DNA of 64,000 nt from Pseudomonas sp. MWU13-2100 (GCF_023242365.1 NZ_JALLIX010000016.1:58248-122247); one strand, 5' to 3'. Numbered from the stretch's first letter, positions 45,572 to 55,547 are shown. Program-made: numbers and translations. Notes: generated by a model not told the origin, from the sequence alone.

Positions 45572-47518
45572 TCAGGTGCGGAACCGTTTGACCAACGCGT
45601 CCAGCTCGCTGGACAGCCCCGCCAAACCCTGGGAGTCGAGTCGCGCCGAGTTCGCCAGTTCCGCCACCAACTGCGCATCACCATGGATCTGGCTGATATG
45701 CCGGTTGATGTCTTCGGCCACATGGTGCTGCTCTTCCGCCGCAGTGGCGATCTGGGTGTTCATGTCGCGGATCACGTCCACCGACTCGCGGATCTGCCCG
45801 AAACTGGTGCGCGCCAGGCCGATGCGGTTCACCGATTCCTGTGACACCTCAAGGCTGGCATGCATCTGCTGGGCGACCTGGCTGGTGCGCTTGGCCAGAT
45901 TGCCGAGCAGACCGTCGATCTCCGCCGTGGAGTCGGCGGTGCGCTTGGCCAGGGCCCGCACCTCGTCGGCGACCACCGCGAAACCACGGCCTTGTTCACC
46001 GGCCCGGGCCGCTTCGATGGCGGCGTTGAGCGCCAGCAGGTTGGTCTGTTCGGCGATCGAGCGAATGGTGCCGAGAATCGACTGGATATTGTTGCTGTCG
46101 CTTTCCAGTTGCTGCATCGACTGGGCCGACTGGGAAATTTCATGGCTCAACTGGTCGACGCTGCTCACCGCCGCATCGATCTGTTGCTGGCCCTCGCGAG
46201 CCTGGCGCTGGCCGCTGTCGGCCGATTCGGCGGCCTGGCTGCAGGAGCGGGCGACTTCGTTGGCGGTGGCGACCATCTCGTGGAAGGCCGTCGACACCAT
46301 GTCCACCGCTTCGCGCTGGCGCCCGGCGGCGTCGGCCATATCTTCGGACACCCGGGTGGAGTTATGCGACGAATCGAGAATCTTGTTGGCCGACTGGCCG
46401 ATGTGCTGGATCAGGCTGCGGATCGCGCCGAGGAACTGGTTGAACCAGTTCGCCAGTTGCGCGGTTTCGTCGCTGCCACGGATCTGCAGGTTCTGGGTCA
46501 GGTCGCCTTCGCCCTGGGCGATGCCTTCCAGGCCACTGGCCACGCTGCGGATCGGCCGCACGATCAGGCTGGCGAAGCTGGCGCCGACGATGGCGAAGAT
46601 CACCGCGAGCACGGCGGCGATGATTGCCACCAGCCAAGTCAGTTGGTTGGCCGAGGCCATCACTTCGCTCTGCTTGATCAGGCCGATAAAGGTCCAGCCC
46701 AACTGCTCGGATGGCCAGACATTGGCCATGTAGTGCTCGCCGTTGATATCGACTTCCACCAGGCCCTTGCCGGCCTTGGCCAGGTCGGCGTAACCGCCGC
46801 CGAGACTGCCCAGGGCCTTGAAGTTGTGTTCCGGCTGCTTAGGGTCCACCAGCAGGTTGCCGCTGCTCTCCATCAACATCAGATAGCCGCTTTCACCGAG
46901 CTTGATCTGCTTGACGATCTCGGTCAGTTGCTTGAGGGTCACGTCGACACCGATCACACCGCCCTGGGAGCCCAGCTTGTTGTCCACGGTACGCACGGTA
47001 CCGATCATGACGGCGTCGTCGGCCGCCCAGTAATAGGCGGAGGTGCGCAGGGTCTTGCCGGGATTGGCTATCGCGGTCTTGTACCAGGGACGGACACGTG
47101 GGTCGTAGCTGGCCAGTTTCGGGTCGGCTGGGGTCGAGACGTAGCCACCGTTGCCAACGCCGTAGGACACGTAGGAATAAGCCGGATGGGCCAGTCGCAT
47201 GCCCTCAAGCAGGTCGTAGATCTGTTTGTCCTGCTCGTTAAGGGGCGTTTGCGCGGCATCGGCGCTCACGTAGCTCTTGAGTACGCCATCGGAATTTTTT
47301 ATCAGCGGCTGGTTCGTCAGGTATTCGACGTTCTGGCTGACGCCGTCGAAGAACAACTGCATGGCGTTGCTGACCTGGCGGATCTCCCGGCCGCTACCAT
47401 CGACAAAATTGCTGCGTGCTTCGCTGCGCAGGTTCAGCACCACCAGTGTGGCAACCAGCACCACCGGCAAACAGGCGACGATTGCAAACGCCCAGGTCAG
47501 TTTCTGCTTGATGTTCAT
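45572..47518 (-). CDS. Methyl-accepting chemotaxis protein with dCache domain
   Basis: A 648-aa chemoreceptor: N-terminal helix (about 10-30), periplasmic dCache_1 domain (about 40-290), second helix ([26 protein letters not shown] near 300), HAMP and signalling domain with the conserved tip [19 protein letters not shown]. The dCache carries [12 protein letters not shown] and a later GVIGVDVTL, matching the amino-acid-binding dCache_1AA pattern (Tyr, two Arg, Trp-Tyr, Asp), as in PctA/PctB. Amino acid chemotaxis is therefore likely; the exact ligand is not. The start at 47518 precedes the first helix; the upstream frame is not protein-like. Confidence 0.93.
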   Translation of the reverse strand: MNIKQKLTWAFAIVACLPVVLVATLVVLNLRSEARSNFVDGSGREIRQVSNAMQLFFDGVSQNVEYLTNQPLIKNSDGVLKSYVSADAAQTPLNEQDKQIYDLLEGMRLAHPAYSYVSYGVGNGGYVSTPADPKLASYDPRVRPWYKTAIANPGKTLRTSAYYWAADDAVMIGTVRTVDNKLGSQGGVIGVDVTLKQLTEIVKQIKLGESGYLMLMESSGNLLVDPKQPEHNFKALGSLGGGYADLAKAGKGLVEVDINGEHYMANVWPSEQLGWTFIGLIKQSEVMASANQLTWLVAIIAAVLAVIFAIVGASFASLIVRPIRSVASGLEGIAQGEGDLTQNLQIRGSDETAQLANWFNQFLGAIRSLIQHIGQSANKILDSSHNSTRVSEDMADAAGRQREAVDMVSTAFHEMVATANEVARSCSQAAESADSGQRQAREGQQQIDAAVSSVDQLSHEISQSAQSMQQLESDSNNIQSILGTIRSIAEQTNLLALNAAIEAARAGEQGRGFAVVADEVRALAKRTADSTAEIDGLLGNLAKRTSQVAQQMHASLEVSQESVNRIGLARTSFGQIRESVDVIRDMNTQIATAAEEQHHVAEDINRHISQIHGDAQLVAELANSARLDSQGLAGLSSELDALVKRFRT

Positions 47519-47960
47519 CCGCGCTCCAGATTTTTCTTGTAGACCCCAGACGTGCTGATCACGTGTGGTCGGTATAGGGCAGCTGTGAAAGTGATGGGGG
47601 TGCTGAAAATCCGTTTCGCTGGTGGCGTAGCTGATTGTCCGACAAAAACGCCATTGTCCTAGAGCGCTTCGGCTGGCGCGGAAAAAAGTTGAGGCGCAAG
47701 GCGAATATTCTGATTTTTTCTTAGCATCAGGCTGTCGGCCGTGGTCGGAAATAACAAGGTGCTGCCTGAACAATAGCTTGATAATCGTCGGCTATTCTTT
47801 GGAGTCGCGGCTTTCACCTGGCCGATTCGTCGGAATAATCTGGCACATTGAGTGCATTGGAGAGTATTCGAGGTCGGCATCCTCTCCCCGCTGTGAGAGG
47901 ATTGCCGTATAACGAGTGACATTCGCGTGTTTGGCAATAAAGGACCCACAATAAAAGCTG
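47519..47960. other. Gap between the chemoreceptor and the RIO kinase
   Basis: 442 bp between divergent genes, AT-richer than the coding regions. A hairpin CCTCTC / GAGAGG (47881-47900) lies in the RIO-kinase leader. No promoter or ncRNA signature was recognised. The long frame on the minus strand across 47814-48932 is antisense to the RIO gene and not supported. Confidence 0.45.
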
Positions 47961-48857
47961 ATGAAGACTCCAAAACGCATTGAACCCCTGATCGAGGACG
48001 GTCTGGTCGACGAGGTGCTGCGCCCACTCATGAGTGGCAAAGAGGCAGCGGTTTATGTGGTGCGCTGTGGCAACGAGCTGCGTTGCGCCAAGGTCTACAA
48101 GGAGGCGAATAAACGAAGTTTTCGTCAGGCGGCCGAGTATCAGGAAGGCCGCAAGGTGCGTAACAGCCGGCAGGCCCGCGCCATGGCCAAGGGGTCCAAG
48201 TTCGGTCGCAAGGAGACCGAGGATGCCTGGCAGAACGCGGAAGTGGCGGCGTTGTTCCGTCTGGCCAGTGCCGGCGTACGGGTGCCCAAGCCGTTCGACT
48301 TCCTGGAAGGCGTACTGTTGATGGAATTGGTGGCGGACGAGTACGGCGATGCCGCGCCACGCCTCAACGATGTGGTGCTGGAGCCGGATCAGGCGCGCGA
48401 GTATCACGCGTTCCTGATTTCCCAGATCGTGCTGATGTTGTGTACCGGCCTGGTGCACGGCGACCTGTCGGAGTTCAACGTGCTGTTGACGCCTCAGGGG
48501 CCGGTGATCATTGACTTGCCCCAGGCGGTGGATGCGGCGGGCAACAACCATGCCTTCAGCATGCTGGAGCGGGACGTCGGCAACATGGCGTCGTACTTCG
48601 GGCGTTTTGCCCCGGAGCTGCGTGGCACCCGCTATGCCAAGGAAATGTGGGCGTTGTTCGAAGCCGGCACCTTGCATCCGGGCAGCATTCTGACGGGTGA
48701 GTTCGACGATCCGGAAGAGCTGGCGGATGTCGGCAGTGTAATGCGCGAGATCGAAGCGGCACGGTTCGAGGAGGAGCGCCGGCAGGCGATCCGCGCGGCG
48801 GATGACAAGCCGCCGAGCAAGGCTGAAGAACCGCCTCCGCCGTGGATGCAGCAATGA
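47961..48857 (+). CDS. RIO1-family protein kinase
   Basis: A 298-aa atypical Ser kinase. MSGKEAAVYVVRCG near residue 24 (nucleotide loop), CAKVYKEANKRSF with the ATP-binding Lys, VHGDLSEFNVLL near 168 (catalytic loop, Asp and Asn intact) and IIDLPQAV near 183 (metal-binding Asp). The C-terminal tail is Glu/Pro-rich. Eukaryotic and archaeal RIO1 acts in small-subunit maturation; bacterial members are common in Pseudomonas but their target is unclear. All catalytic residues are present, so activity is expected. Confidence 0.9.
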   Translation: MKTPKRIEPLIEDGLVDEVLRPLMSGKEAAVYVVRCGNELRCAKVYKEANKRSFRQAAEYQEGRKVRNSRQARAMAKGSKFGRKETEDAWQNAEVAALFRLASAGVRVPKPFDFLEGVLLMELVADEYGDAAPRLNDVVLEPDQAREYHAFLISQIVLMLCTGLVHGDLSEFNVLLTPQGPVIIDLPQAVDAAGNNHAFSMLERDVGNMASYFGRFAPELRGTRYAKEMWALFEAGTLHPGSILTGEFDDPEELADVGSVMREIEAARFEEERRQAIRAADDKPPSKAEEPPPPWMQQ

Positions 48858-48858
48858 C

Positions 48859-48930
48859 GTGGGAGTGCAGCTTGCCCGCGAAGAGGCCCTTGAGGGCGCT
48901 AAAAGCTTCGCGGGCAAGCTCCGCTCCCAC
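48859..48930. repeat. REP pair (family B) between RIO kinase and cueR
   Basis: Inverted arms GTGGGAGTGCAGCTTGCCCG and GGGCAAGCTCCGCTCCCAC enclosing about 30 bp. Located between two convergent genes. Confidence 0.85.
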
Positions 48931-48985
48931 ATTAGGCGATGTGTTCGGCTTTAAGTGGATAGCATCCTGACTGACGGCGGATTTT

Positions 48986-49387
48986 TCAATTGCAGCAGCC
49001 TCCCGATTCCAGGTCCTTGAGGATCGGGCAGTCGGGACGATGATCGCCGTGGCAGTGCTCCACCAGGTCCTGCAAGGTGTCGCGCAGGCCGGCCAGTTCC
49101 TCGATCTTGCGGCTCAATGCCTCGATATGTTCACGGGCCAGGGCTTTGACGTCGGCGCTGGCGCGTTGGCGGTCCTGCCAGAGGGCCAGTAGCTTGCCGA
49201 CCTCCTCCAGGGAGAAGCCCAGGTCCCGGGAGCGTTTGATAAAGGCCAGGGTGTGCAAGTCCTGTGCACTGTACAAACGGTAGCCGCTGTCCGTACGGTT
49301 GGCGGCCCTGAGCAGGCCGATGGACTCGTAGTAACGAATCATCTTTGCGCTCAGGCCGCTCTGGCGGGCTGCTTGGCCGATATTCAT
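48986..49387 (-). CDS. cueR: Copper efflux regulator CueR
   Basis: A 133-aa MerR-family Cu(I) sensor. The N-terminal winged HTH is MNIGQAARQSGLSAKMIRYYES. The metal loop is CHGDHRPDCPIL near 112-123, two cysteines spaced as in CueR (Cu+/Ag+/Au+ binding). The gene lies 10 bp downstream of copA on the same strand, so it is expressed from the CueR-controlled copA promoter and should autoregulate. Confidence 0.96.
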   Translation of the reverse strand: MNIGQAARQSGLSAKMIRYYESIGLLRAANRTDSGYRLYSAQDLHTLAFIKRSRDLGFSLEEVGKLLALWQDRQRASADVKALAREHIEALSRKIEELAGLRDTLQDLVEHCHGDHRPDCPILKDLESGGCCN

Positions 49388-49397
49388 GGCAACTCCT

Positions 49398-51785
49398 TCA
49401 GTCGAGGTCTTTGGGTTTCCAGGTCTTGAGCAGCAACGCGTTGCTCACCACGCTGACACTGGACAAGGCCATGGCCGCACCCGCGAGTACCGGGTTGAGC
49501 AGGCCGAAGGCGGCCAGGGGAATGCCGATCAGGTTATAGACGAACGCCCAGAACAGATTCTGGCGGATCTTCCCATAGGTCTTGCGGCTGATCTCCAGGG
49601 CTGCCGGTACCAGTCGCGGATCGCCGCGCATCAGGGTGATGCCCGCCGCGTGCATGGCGACATCGGTGCCGCCGCCCATGGCAATGCCGATATCAGCGGC
49701 GGCCAGCGCCGGGGCGTCGTTGATACCGTCGCCGACCATTGCCACCACCCCATGTCGCTTCAACTCGGCGACGATGGCGGCCTTGTCCGCCGGCAGCACT
49801 TGTGCGTGGACATCATCGATACCCAGGGCTTCTGCGACCGCCCTGGCGCTGCCGCGGTTGTCGCCGGTCAACAGGTGGCTGCTGATCTGCCGGGCCTTGA
49901 GCTGTTGGATGGCTTGCAGGGCGCCGTGCTTGAGGGTGTCACCGAAGGCGAACAGGCCGAGCACCCGTGGTTGCGGGCTTTGCTCGATCAGCCAGGACAA
50001 GGTCCGGCCTTCGGCTTCCCAGGCGCTCGCCGACTCGGCCAATGCGCCCGCGCTCAGGCCGCTTTCATCGAGCAGGCGCTGATTGCCCAGGGCCAGGGCG
50101 CGCTCGCCGAGGCAACCGGCAATGCCGCGTCCGCTCAGCGCGCGGCTGTCACTGACATCCGCCAGGGCCAGGCCGCGCTCCGCGCAGGCGTCCAGCACGG
50201 CCTTGGCCAGCGGATGTTCGCTGCCGCGCTGGAGGGCTCCAGCCAGTTGCAGCACGTTGTCGTCGTCATCTGCCGTGGTGATCAGGTGGGCGATGCGCGG
50301 CGCGCCGGACGTGAGGGTGCCGGTCTTGTCGAAGACGACAGCGCTGACTTCATGGGCGCGTTCCAGGGCATCGGCGTCCTTGATCAGGATGCCGTGGCGC
50401 GCGGCCACGCCGGTGCCGGCCATGATCGCCGTCGGCGTGGCCAGGCCCAGGGCGCACGGGCAGGCAATCACCAGCACCGCCACCGCATTGATCAGCGCGG
50501 TTTCCAGCGGTGCGCCGTGCAGCCACCAGCCGATCAAGGTCGCCAGGGCCAGCAACAGAACGGTCGGGACAAATACCTGGCTGACCTTGTCCACCAGTTT
50601 CTGGATCGGTGCCTTGCCGGCCTGGGCGTCCTCCACCAGGCGGATAATCCGCGCCAGCACGGTTTCGGCGCCCAGCGCGCGGGTTTTCACCAGCAGCCGA
50701 CCTTCGCCGTTGATGGCCCCGCCGGTAACCGCGTCGCCGGGCTGCTTGGGCACCGGCAGGCTTTCGCCGCTGATCAGGGCTTCATCGGCGTGGCTGCGGC
50801 CCTCGACCACCTCGCCGTCCACCGGGAAACGTTCACCGGGTTTGACCAACACCAGGTCATCAAGACGCAGGGCGCTGATGGCGACGTCCTGCTCGCGACC
50901 GTCGATCACCTGGATCGCCCGCTCCGGACGCAAAGCTTCCAGGGCGCGAATGGCGCTGGCGGTCTGGCGCTTGGCGCGGCTTTCCAGGTATTTGCCCAGC
51001 AGCACCAGGGCAATCACCACCGCCGAGGCTTCGAAGTACAGGTGGGGCATACTGCCGGGGGCGGTGTTGGCCCATTGATACAGGCTCAGGCCATAACCGG
51101 CGCTGGTGCCGAGGGCGACCAGCAGGTCCATATTGCCGGCCCCGGCCTTGACCGCTTTCCAGGCGGCGACATAGAAGCGCGCACCGAAGATGAATTGCAC
51201 CGGAGTGGCCAGGGCCCATTGCAGCCAGGCCGGCAACATCCAGTGGTAGCCCAGCGGCTGGAGCAGCATCGGCACCACCAGCGGCAGGGCCAGGGCGATC
51301 GCCAGCATCAGGGACAGGCGTTCGCGGTGCAGGCGGCGTTGTTGCTCCTGGGCGCCAGCGGCTTCGCTTTGTCGCAGGCTGGCGCTGTAACCGGCACCCG
51401 TGACCGCGGCGATCAGCGCGGCGGGATCGACCTGACCGAGCAGATCCAGATGGGCCCGTTCACTGGCCAGGTTGACGCTGACCTGCTGCACGCCGGGCAC
51501 CTTGGTCAAGGCCCGTTCGACCCGGCCGGCACAGGAGGCGCAGGTCATGCCGCCGATATCCAGCTCCAGAGTCTGCGTGGGCACACTGTAGCCGGCCTGC
51601 TCGACGGCGCGCAGCAGCGCCGGCAGGCTATCGGCCGGGGCTTGGACGTGGGCTTGTTCGGTGGCGAGGTTGACGCTGACGGCAGTGGCGCCGGCGACCT
51701 TGCTCAGGGCTCGCTCGACACGCCCGGCGCAACTGGCGCAGGTCATGCCGGCGATTGGCAGGTCGAAGCGGATGGAGGCGAGCAT
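49398..51785 (-). CDS. copA: Cu(I)-exporting P-type ATPase CopA
   Basis: A 795-aa P1B ATPase. Two N-terminal HMA domains, each with [15 protein letters not shown] (about 13-27 and 80-95). Membrane segments follow, with the metal-site CPC in [13 protein letters not shown] near 460, the phosphorylation motif [12 protein letters not shown] near 500, and the nucleotide-binding [20 protein letters not shown] near 695. It pumps Cu(I) out of the cytoplasm. The start at 51785 puts [16 protein letters not shown] at the N-terminus. A CueR operator lies 36-56 bp upstream. Forms an operon with cueR. Confidence 0.97.
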   Translation of the reverse strand: MLASIRFDLPIAGMTCASCAGRVERALSKVAGATAVSVNLATEQAHVQAPADSLPALLRAVEQAGYSVPTQTLELDIGGMTCASCAGRVERALTKVPGVQQVSVNLASERAHLDLLGQVDPAALIAAVTGAGYSASLRQSEAAGAQEQQRRLHRERLSLMLAIALALPLVVPMLLQPLGYHWMLPAWLQWALATPVQFIFGARFYVAAWKAVKAGAGNMDLLVALGTSAGYGLSLYQWANTAPGSMPHLYFEASAVVIALVLLGKYLESRAKRQTASAIRALEALRPERAIQVIDGREQDVAISALRLDDLVLVKPGERFPVDGEVVEGRSHADEALISGESLPVPKQPGDAVTGGAINGEGRLLVKTRALGAETVLARIIRLVEDAQAGKAPIQKLVDKVSQVFVPTVLLLALATLIGWWLHGAPLETALINAVAVLVIACPCALGLATPTAIMAGTGVAARHGILIKDADALERAHEVSAVVFDKTGTLTSGAPRIAHLITTADDDDNVLQLAGALQRGSEHPLAKAVLDACAERGLALADVSDSRALSGRGIAGCLGERALALGNQRLLDESGLSAGALAESASAWEAEGRTLSWLIEQSPQPRVLGLFAFGDTLKHGALQAIQQLKARQISSHLLTGDNRGSARAVAEALGIDDVHAQVLPADKAAIVAELKRHGVVAMVGDGINDAPALAAADIGIAMGGGTDVAMHAAGITLMRGDPRLVPAALEISRKTYGKIRQNLFWAFVYNLIGIPLAAFGLLNPVLAGAAMALSSVSVVSNALLLKTWKPKDLD

Positions 51786-51820
51786 GGGCAATACTCCTGG
51801 AGAAGTTGCCCCAAGGATCA

Positions 51821-51841
51821 ACCTTGTCCCCTTGGCAAGGT
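51821..51841 (-). promoter_or_regulatory. CueR operator/promoter of copA
   Basis: The minus strand reads ACCTTGCCAAGGGGACAAGGT, a near-perfect CueR palindrome overlapping a TTGACC -35 box (complement of 51839-51844). The extended -35/-10 spacing is typical of MerR-type activation. Confidence 0.88.
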
Positions 51842-51848
51842 CAAGCCT

Positions 51849-52235
51849 TTATTGATAACCCAGCGATACTGGCTTCAGGCGCAGGCCTTCCGGGCCACCG
51901 ACAATGGCAAACTTGCGCACATCGCCGCCGCTGAGCTTGATCACCTGTTCGGGGGTGGTCAGCATGCCGGCGGCACAGCCCGGGGTCTGTCCGGGTAAGT
52001 ACTTCAAGCGGATGGAAACGTTGCCTGGCGGCAGGTTGAAGGAGCTGGACTGTTCCTGGAACAGCCGGCCGGACAGTTGATCCTGGAGATAGATGCCGAT
52101 CTCGCAGGAAGTGGAGACTTCCAGGCGCTCGCGAGAAATGATCAGTACGGCGTAGTTCTCTCCGGCCGCACTGGCGAAAGGACTCGCACCGAAAATACTG
52201 AGAAGGCCGAACAGGCTGAATGCTGACCAGCGCAT
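51849..52235 (-). CDS. Exported hypothetical protein in the copper locus
   Basis: A 128-aa protein with a clear signal peptide (SLFGLLSIFGASPFASAAG, cleavage near residue 24). The mature part is about 104 aa with two cysteines (STSCEIGIY and TPGCAAGML) that could form a disulfide, and ends in KFAIVGGPEGLRLKP. It has no obvious Met/His-rich metal motif. It lies between copA and copZ on the copA strand, ending 8 bp before the CueR box of copA. I do not recognise a family; a copper role is only suggested by location. Confidence 0.7.
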   Translation of the reverse strand: MRWSAFSLFGLLSIFGASPFASAAGENYAVLIISRERLEVSTSCEIGIYLQDQLSGRLFQEQSSSFNLPPGNVSIRLKYLPGQTPGCAAGMLTTPEQVIKLSGGDVRKFAIVGGPEGLRLKPVSLGYQ

Positions 52236-52324
52236 GGCTGAATCTCCTACGGTTTGATCGTCGATGCCGAAGCTTGGCGCAGGCTCGCGCTAAATGCCAG
52301 CCCGGCAATGTTGCCAGGAACTTG

Positions 52325-52345
52325 ACCTTGCCACCGTGGCAAGCT
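52325..52345 (+). promoter_or_regulatory. CueR operator/promoter of copZ
   Basis: The plus strand reads ACCTTGCCACCGTGGCAAGCT, a second CueR-type palindrome, with CTTGACC at the -35 position, 38 bp before the copZ ATG. Confidence 0.85.
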
Positions 52346-52383
52346 TGAGACTGCAAGCATTCCCCCATGAAAGGAGCCGTGTC

Positions 52384-52584
52384 ATGCAAGTTTTCAATGT
52401 CCAGGGTATGTCCTGTGGTCACTGTGTACGGGCCATTACCCAGGCGGTCCAGGCCCGCGATCCGGCGGCCGAGGTGCGGGTCGACCTGGCGGCGAAGGAA
52501 GTCAGCGTCAACAGCCGGCTGTCGGTGGAGGACGTGCTCAGCGCCATCAGCGAAGAGGGTTACCAGGCGAAGCTGGCCGGCTGA
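52384..52584 (+). CDS. copZ: Copper chaperone CopZ-like HMA protein
   Basis: A 66-aa single HMA domain: MQVFNVQGMSCGHCVRAITQAV, with metal-binding GMSCGHC at residues 8-14, then VDLAAKEVSV and SEEGYQAKLAG. It carries Cu(I) in the cytoplasm and can hand it to CopA. The ATG at 52384 follows AAGGAG; the 30 codons upstream in frame run through the CueR promoter. Monocistronic, with its own CueR box. A REP pair follows the stop. Confidence 0.95.
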   Translation: MQVFNVQGMSCGHCVRAITQAVQARDPAAEVRVDLAAKEVSVNSRLSVEDVLSAISEEGYQAKLAG

Positions 52585-52631
52585 CGCGGATCTGCTCGAT
52601 AGCGCCGCAACCACGGCCAACATAGTCAACT

Positions 52632-52714
52632 GTAGGAGCCGGCTTGCTGGCGACGGCGGCCGGATAATCGATGCAGGACTTATTGACCTCATCGCCAGCG
52701 AGCCGGCTCCTACA
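52632..52714. repeat. REP pair (family A) after copZ
   Basis: Arms GTAGGAGCCGGCTTGCTGGC and the complement ending GCCGGCTCCTAC, separated by about 40 bp. Confidence 0.85.
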
Positions 52715-52822
52715 GGTTGTGTTGTGTTCTGGTTTTTTTAATAGTTAGCGACCTATCAGATTGTTCAAGGCCTCCTCGCGCCGCTAGACTAGCGACCCGC
52801 GCCGATCTTCCCTGGACACCTG

Positions 52823-54010
52823 ATGAACCTGCGAACCATCCTGATTCTTGGCGCCCTGAGCGCCTTCGCGCCCCTGGCCATCGACTTCTACCTGCCGGGC
52901 TTTCCGGCCATGGCCACGGCGTTCGGCACCGATGAAAAACATATCCAGCTGACCCTGGCGGTGTATTTCCTCGGTTTGTCCATCGGCCAGCTGGCCTATG
53001 GGCCGGTGGCTGATCGTTTCGGCCGGCGGCTGCCATTGCTGGTGGGGGTGGCGCTGTTCACCGTCGCGTCCCTGGCCTGTTCCTTCGCCCCGAGCCTGGA
53101 CTGGCTGATTGCCGCGCGTTTTGTCCAGGCCCTGGGTGGCTGCGCCGGGATGGTGATTTCCCGCGCGGTGGTCAGCGACAAATGCGACGCGGTGGGTTCG
53201 GCCAAGGTCTTCTCACAGCTGATGCTGGTGGTGGGACTGGCGCCGATCCTGGCGCCGATGCTCGGTGGTGTACTGGTCAACCTCTATGGCTGGCACTCGA
53301 TTTTTATCGCCCTGACGATCTTCAGTGCAATGGCGGCCATTGCCGTGATGCTTGGCCTGCCCGAGAGCCTGCCGGCCAAGCAACCACGTGCGCCGTTGTC
53401 GGGTGCGTTGCGCCAATACGCTCGCTTGCTGGGCGACCGTCTGTTCCTCGGCCACGCCCTGACTGGCGGCATTGCGATTGCCGGCATGTTTGCCTATATC
53501 GCCGGCTCGCCGTTCGTGTTCATCAAGCTGTATGGCGTACCGGCCGAGCACTACGGCTGGTTGTTCGGCACCAACGCCGCGGGTTTTATCCTGACCGCTC
53601 AGGTCAATGCGCGCCTGCTGGCCAAGCGCGGCCCGGCGTATCTGCTGGTACGTGCAGTGTGGGTCTACCTGGCAGCGGGTCTGACGCTGCTGGCGATCAG
53701 CAGCCTGCACCCGGAGCAACTGTGGCCATTGCTGGTGCCGTTGTTCATTTGTATTTCCAGCCTGGGCTGCATTCTGCCCAACGCCTCGGCCTGTGCCATG
53801 AGCGGCCAGGGCGCGCGCGCCGGCAGCGCATCGGCAACGCTGGGTTGCCTGCAGTTCGGCGTGGCGGCGGCAGCTGCCTCATTGGTCGGCGTGCTGCACG
53901 ATGGCAGCGCCGTGCCGATGGCCCTGGTCATCAGCCTGTGCGGTGTGCTGGTGGTCACGCTGGCCATGTCGACTCGTCGCGTGTACAACGCGCGAGTCAT
54001 CCAGGGCTAG
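52823..54010 (+). CDS. Bcr/CflA family multidrug MFS transporter
   Basis: A 395-aa protein with about twelve transmembrane helices. The N-terminal FAPLAIDFYLPGFPAMATAF (about 13-32) is the Bcr/CflA signature, and YGPVADRFGRRLPLLVG near 58-75 is MFS motif A. Family members export bicyclomycin, chloramphenicol or sulfonamides by proton antiport, but the substrate here is unknown. It is monocistronic and convergent with the small 59-aa gene, whose stop lies 15 bp away. Confidence 0.9.
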   Translation: MNLRTILILGALSAFAPLAIDFYLPGFPAMATAFGTDEKHIQLTLAVYFLGLSIGQLAYGPVADRFGRRLPLLVGVALFTVASLACSFAPSLDWLIAARFVQALGGCAGMVISRAVVSDKCDAVGSAKVFSQLMLVVGLAPILAPMLGGVLVNLYGWHSIFIALTIFSAMAAIAVMLGLPESLPAKQPRAPLSGALRQYARLLGDRLFLGHALTGGIAIAGMFAYIAGSPFVFIKLYGVPAEHYGWLFGTNAAGFILTAQVNARLLAKRGPAYLLVRAVWVYLAAGLTLLAISSLHPEQLWPLLVPLFICISSLGCILPNASACAMSGQGARAGSASATLGCLQFGVAAAAASLVGVLHDGSAVPMALVISLCGVLVVTLAMSTRRVYNARVIQG

Positions 54011-54024
54011 GTTTGCGAATGGGA

Positions 54025-54204
54025 TCAGCCGACGGCGAGTTGTTGGCGTTCGGGGAAAGGGTGGGGGGCCTGCAACCTGACTTGCAGGGTGCTGACAAAG
54101 GCGCGGGCTTCAGCCTCGCTGCGGAAGGTCACCACGTGCTGGTCCAGACGGACCTGCCATTGATTGCCGTGGGGCCGGGGCAGTTCTTTAACCAGTATCT
54201 TCAT
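54025..54204 (-). CDS. Small 59-aa conserved-looking protein
   Basis: A short ORF that starts MKILVKELPRPHGNQWQVR and ends FPERQQLAVG, 59 aa. It has a strong ribosome-binding site (AGGAGGAAG, 6-7 nt before ATG). The middle FRSEAEARAFVSTLQ looks like an amphipathic helix following a short beta-type pair. I know of no function. It lies convergent with the Bcr/CflA gene. Confidence 0.72.
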   Translation of the reverse strand: MKILVKELPRPHGNQWQVRLDQHVVTFRSEAEARAFVSTLQVRLQAPHPFPERQQLAVG

Positions 54205-54412
54205 TGCCGACTTCCTCCTGTTGGTAACGACTCATTCTCTGTTGCTTGAAAATGACTGCATTAAAACCAAAACAGCAGTGAGGATTCGATTGTAGCGCTG
54301 ATTTCCTACTGGTAGATGACCTGGCTCAATCATCTGACTGGTGGTCGCCCGGATTGTGTTGCAGGTGCAATCTTCCTCCCCAGGTCATTATTCTGAAGGT
54401 GCCACTAACCCT

Positions 54413-54494
54413 GTAGGAGCCGGCTTGCCGGCGATGAGGCCCTTGAGCCCTGCAGCGTCCTGGCGGACGCCATCGCCGGCAAGCCGGCTCCTGC
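54413..54494. repeat. REP pair (family A) between the 59-aa gene and the oxidoreductase
   Basis: Arms GTAGGAGCCGGCTTGCCGGC and complement ending GCCGGCTCCTGC. The rest of the 329-bp gap (54205-54533) holds nothing else I recognise. Confidence 0.83.
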
Positions 54495-54533
54495 AGGAGG
54501 GGCTGTCAGGTCGACAGGTGCACGGGATTCGAC

Positions 54534-55547
54534 TCAGAACCCTTCCAGCACGATCTTGCCCTTGGCCTTGCCACTTTCCAGCAGCTCGTGGGCACGGCGC
54601 AGGTTGGCGGCGTTGATCCGGCCGAAATGCTCACCCAGCGTGGTTTTCAACACCCCGGCATCAATCAGTTCGGCGACGCGGTTGAGCAGGTTGTGCTGTT
54701 CGATCATGTCATCGGTCTCGAACATCGAGCGGGTGTACATGAACTCCCAGTGCAACGACAGGCTCTTGCGCTTGAGCTTGCTGATGTCGAGGCCTTTCGG
54801 GTCGTCGATCAGGGCCAGCTTGCCCTGGGGCTTGAGGGCGTCGACCAGTTGATCGAGGTGACTGTCGGTCTGGGTCAGGCTGGCGACATGGGTCACCTGC
54901 GCCTGGCCATGGGCCTTGAGTTCTTCGCTCAATGGCCGGCTGTGATCGACCACCAGGTCGGCGCCCAAGGCCGTTACCCAGTCCCGGGTTTCGGCGCGTG
55001 AAGCCGTGCCGATGACTTTCAGGCCGGTCAACTGGCTGGCGAGCTGGGTCAGGATCGACCCCACGCCACCGGCCGCGCCGACGATCAGCAGGCTCTGGCC
55101 TTGATCGGCCTTGTCCTCGGCGATCCGAAGGCGTTCGAACAGCAGCTCCCAGGCAGTGATAGCGGTCAGCGGCAAGGCGGCCGCTTCGGCAAAGCCCAGG
55201 CTTTTCGGCTTGTGCCCGACGATGCGCTCATCCACCAGGTGCAGCTCGCTGTTGGCGCCAGGACGAGTCAGGGAACCCGCATAGAAAACCGGATCGCCGA
55301 CCTTGAACAGACTGACTTCGCTGCCCACTGCCTTGACCACACCAGCCACGTCCCAGCCGAGTACCTTGGCCTCACCGTTTTCCGGCGGCATGAATTGACG
55401 GACCTTGGTGTCTACCGGATTGACGGAGATCGCCTTGACCTCCACCAGCAGGTCGCGGGGACCGGCGACCGGGGCGGGCAGTTCGATATCCTGCAGGGAC
55501 AGCGGGTCATCGACGGGCAGGGATGCGTAGAAGGCAATGGCTTTCAT
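54534..55547 (-). CDS. Zinc-type alcohol dehydrogenase / quinone reductase-like
   Basis: A 337-aa MDR-superfamily protein. The GroES-like domain is at the N-terminus (LPAPVAGPRDLLVEVKAIS near 24-42; VDTKVRQ), and the NAD(P)-binding motif GAAGGVGSILTQLAS lies near 158. Catalytic zinc ligands (Cys) are not evident, so it is likely a zinc-free NADPH:quinone reductase-type enzyme. It is divergent from the LysR gene (118 bp), the usual arrangement of a regulator and its target. Confidence 0.87.
   Translation of the reverse strand: MKAIAFYASLPVDDPLSLQDIELPAPVAGPRDLLVEVKAISVNPVDTKVRQFMPPENGEAKVLGWDVAGVVKAVGSEVSLFKVGDPVFYAGSLTRPGANSELHLVDERIVGHKPKSLGFAEAAALPLTAITAWELLFERLRIAEDKADQGQSLLIVGAAGGVGSILTQLASQLTGLKVIGTASRAETRDWVTALGADLVVDHSRPLSEELKAHGQAQVTHVASLTQTDSHLDQLVDALKPQGKLALIDDPKGLDISKLKRKSLSLHWEFMYTRSMFETDDMIEQHNLLNRVAELIDAGVLKTTLGEHFGRINAANLRRAHELLESGKAKGKIVLEGF

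Noticed and set aside
47814..48932. 372-codon minus-strand frame across the RIO kinase
   Set aside because: The RIO kinase has all catalytic motifs on the plus strand; the reverse frame also runs through a REP element.
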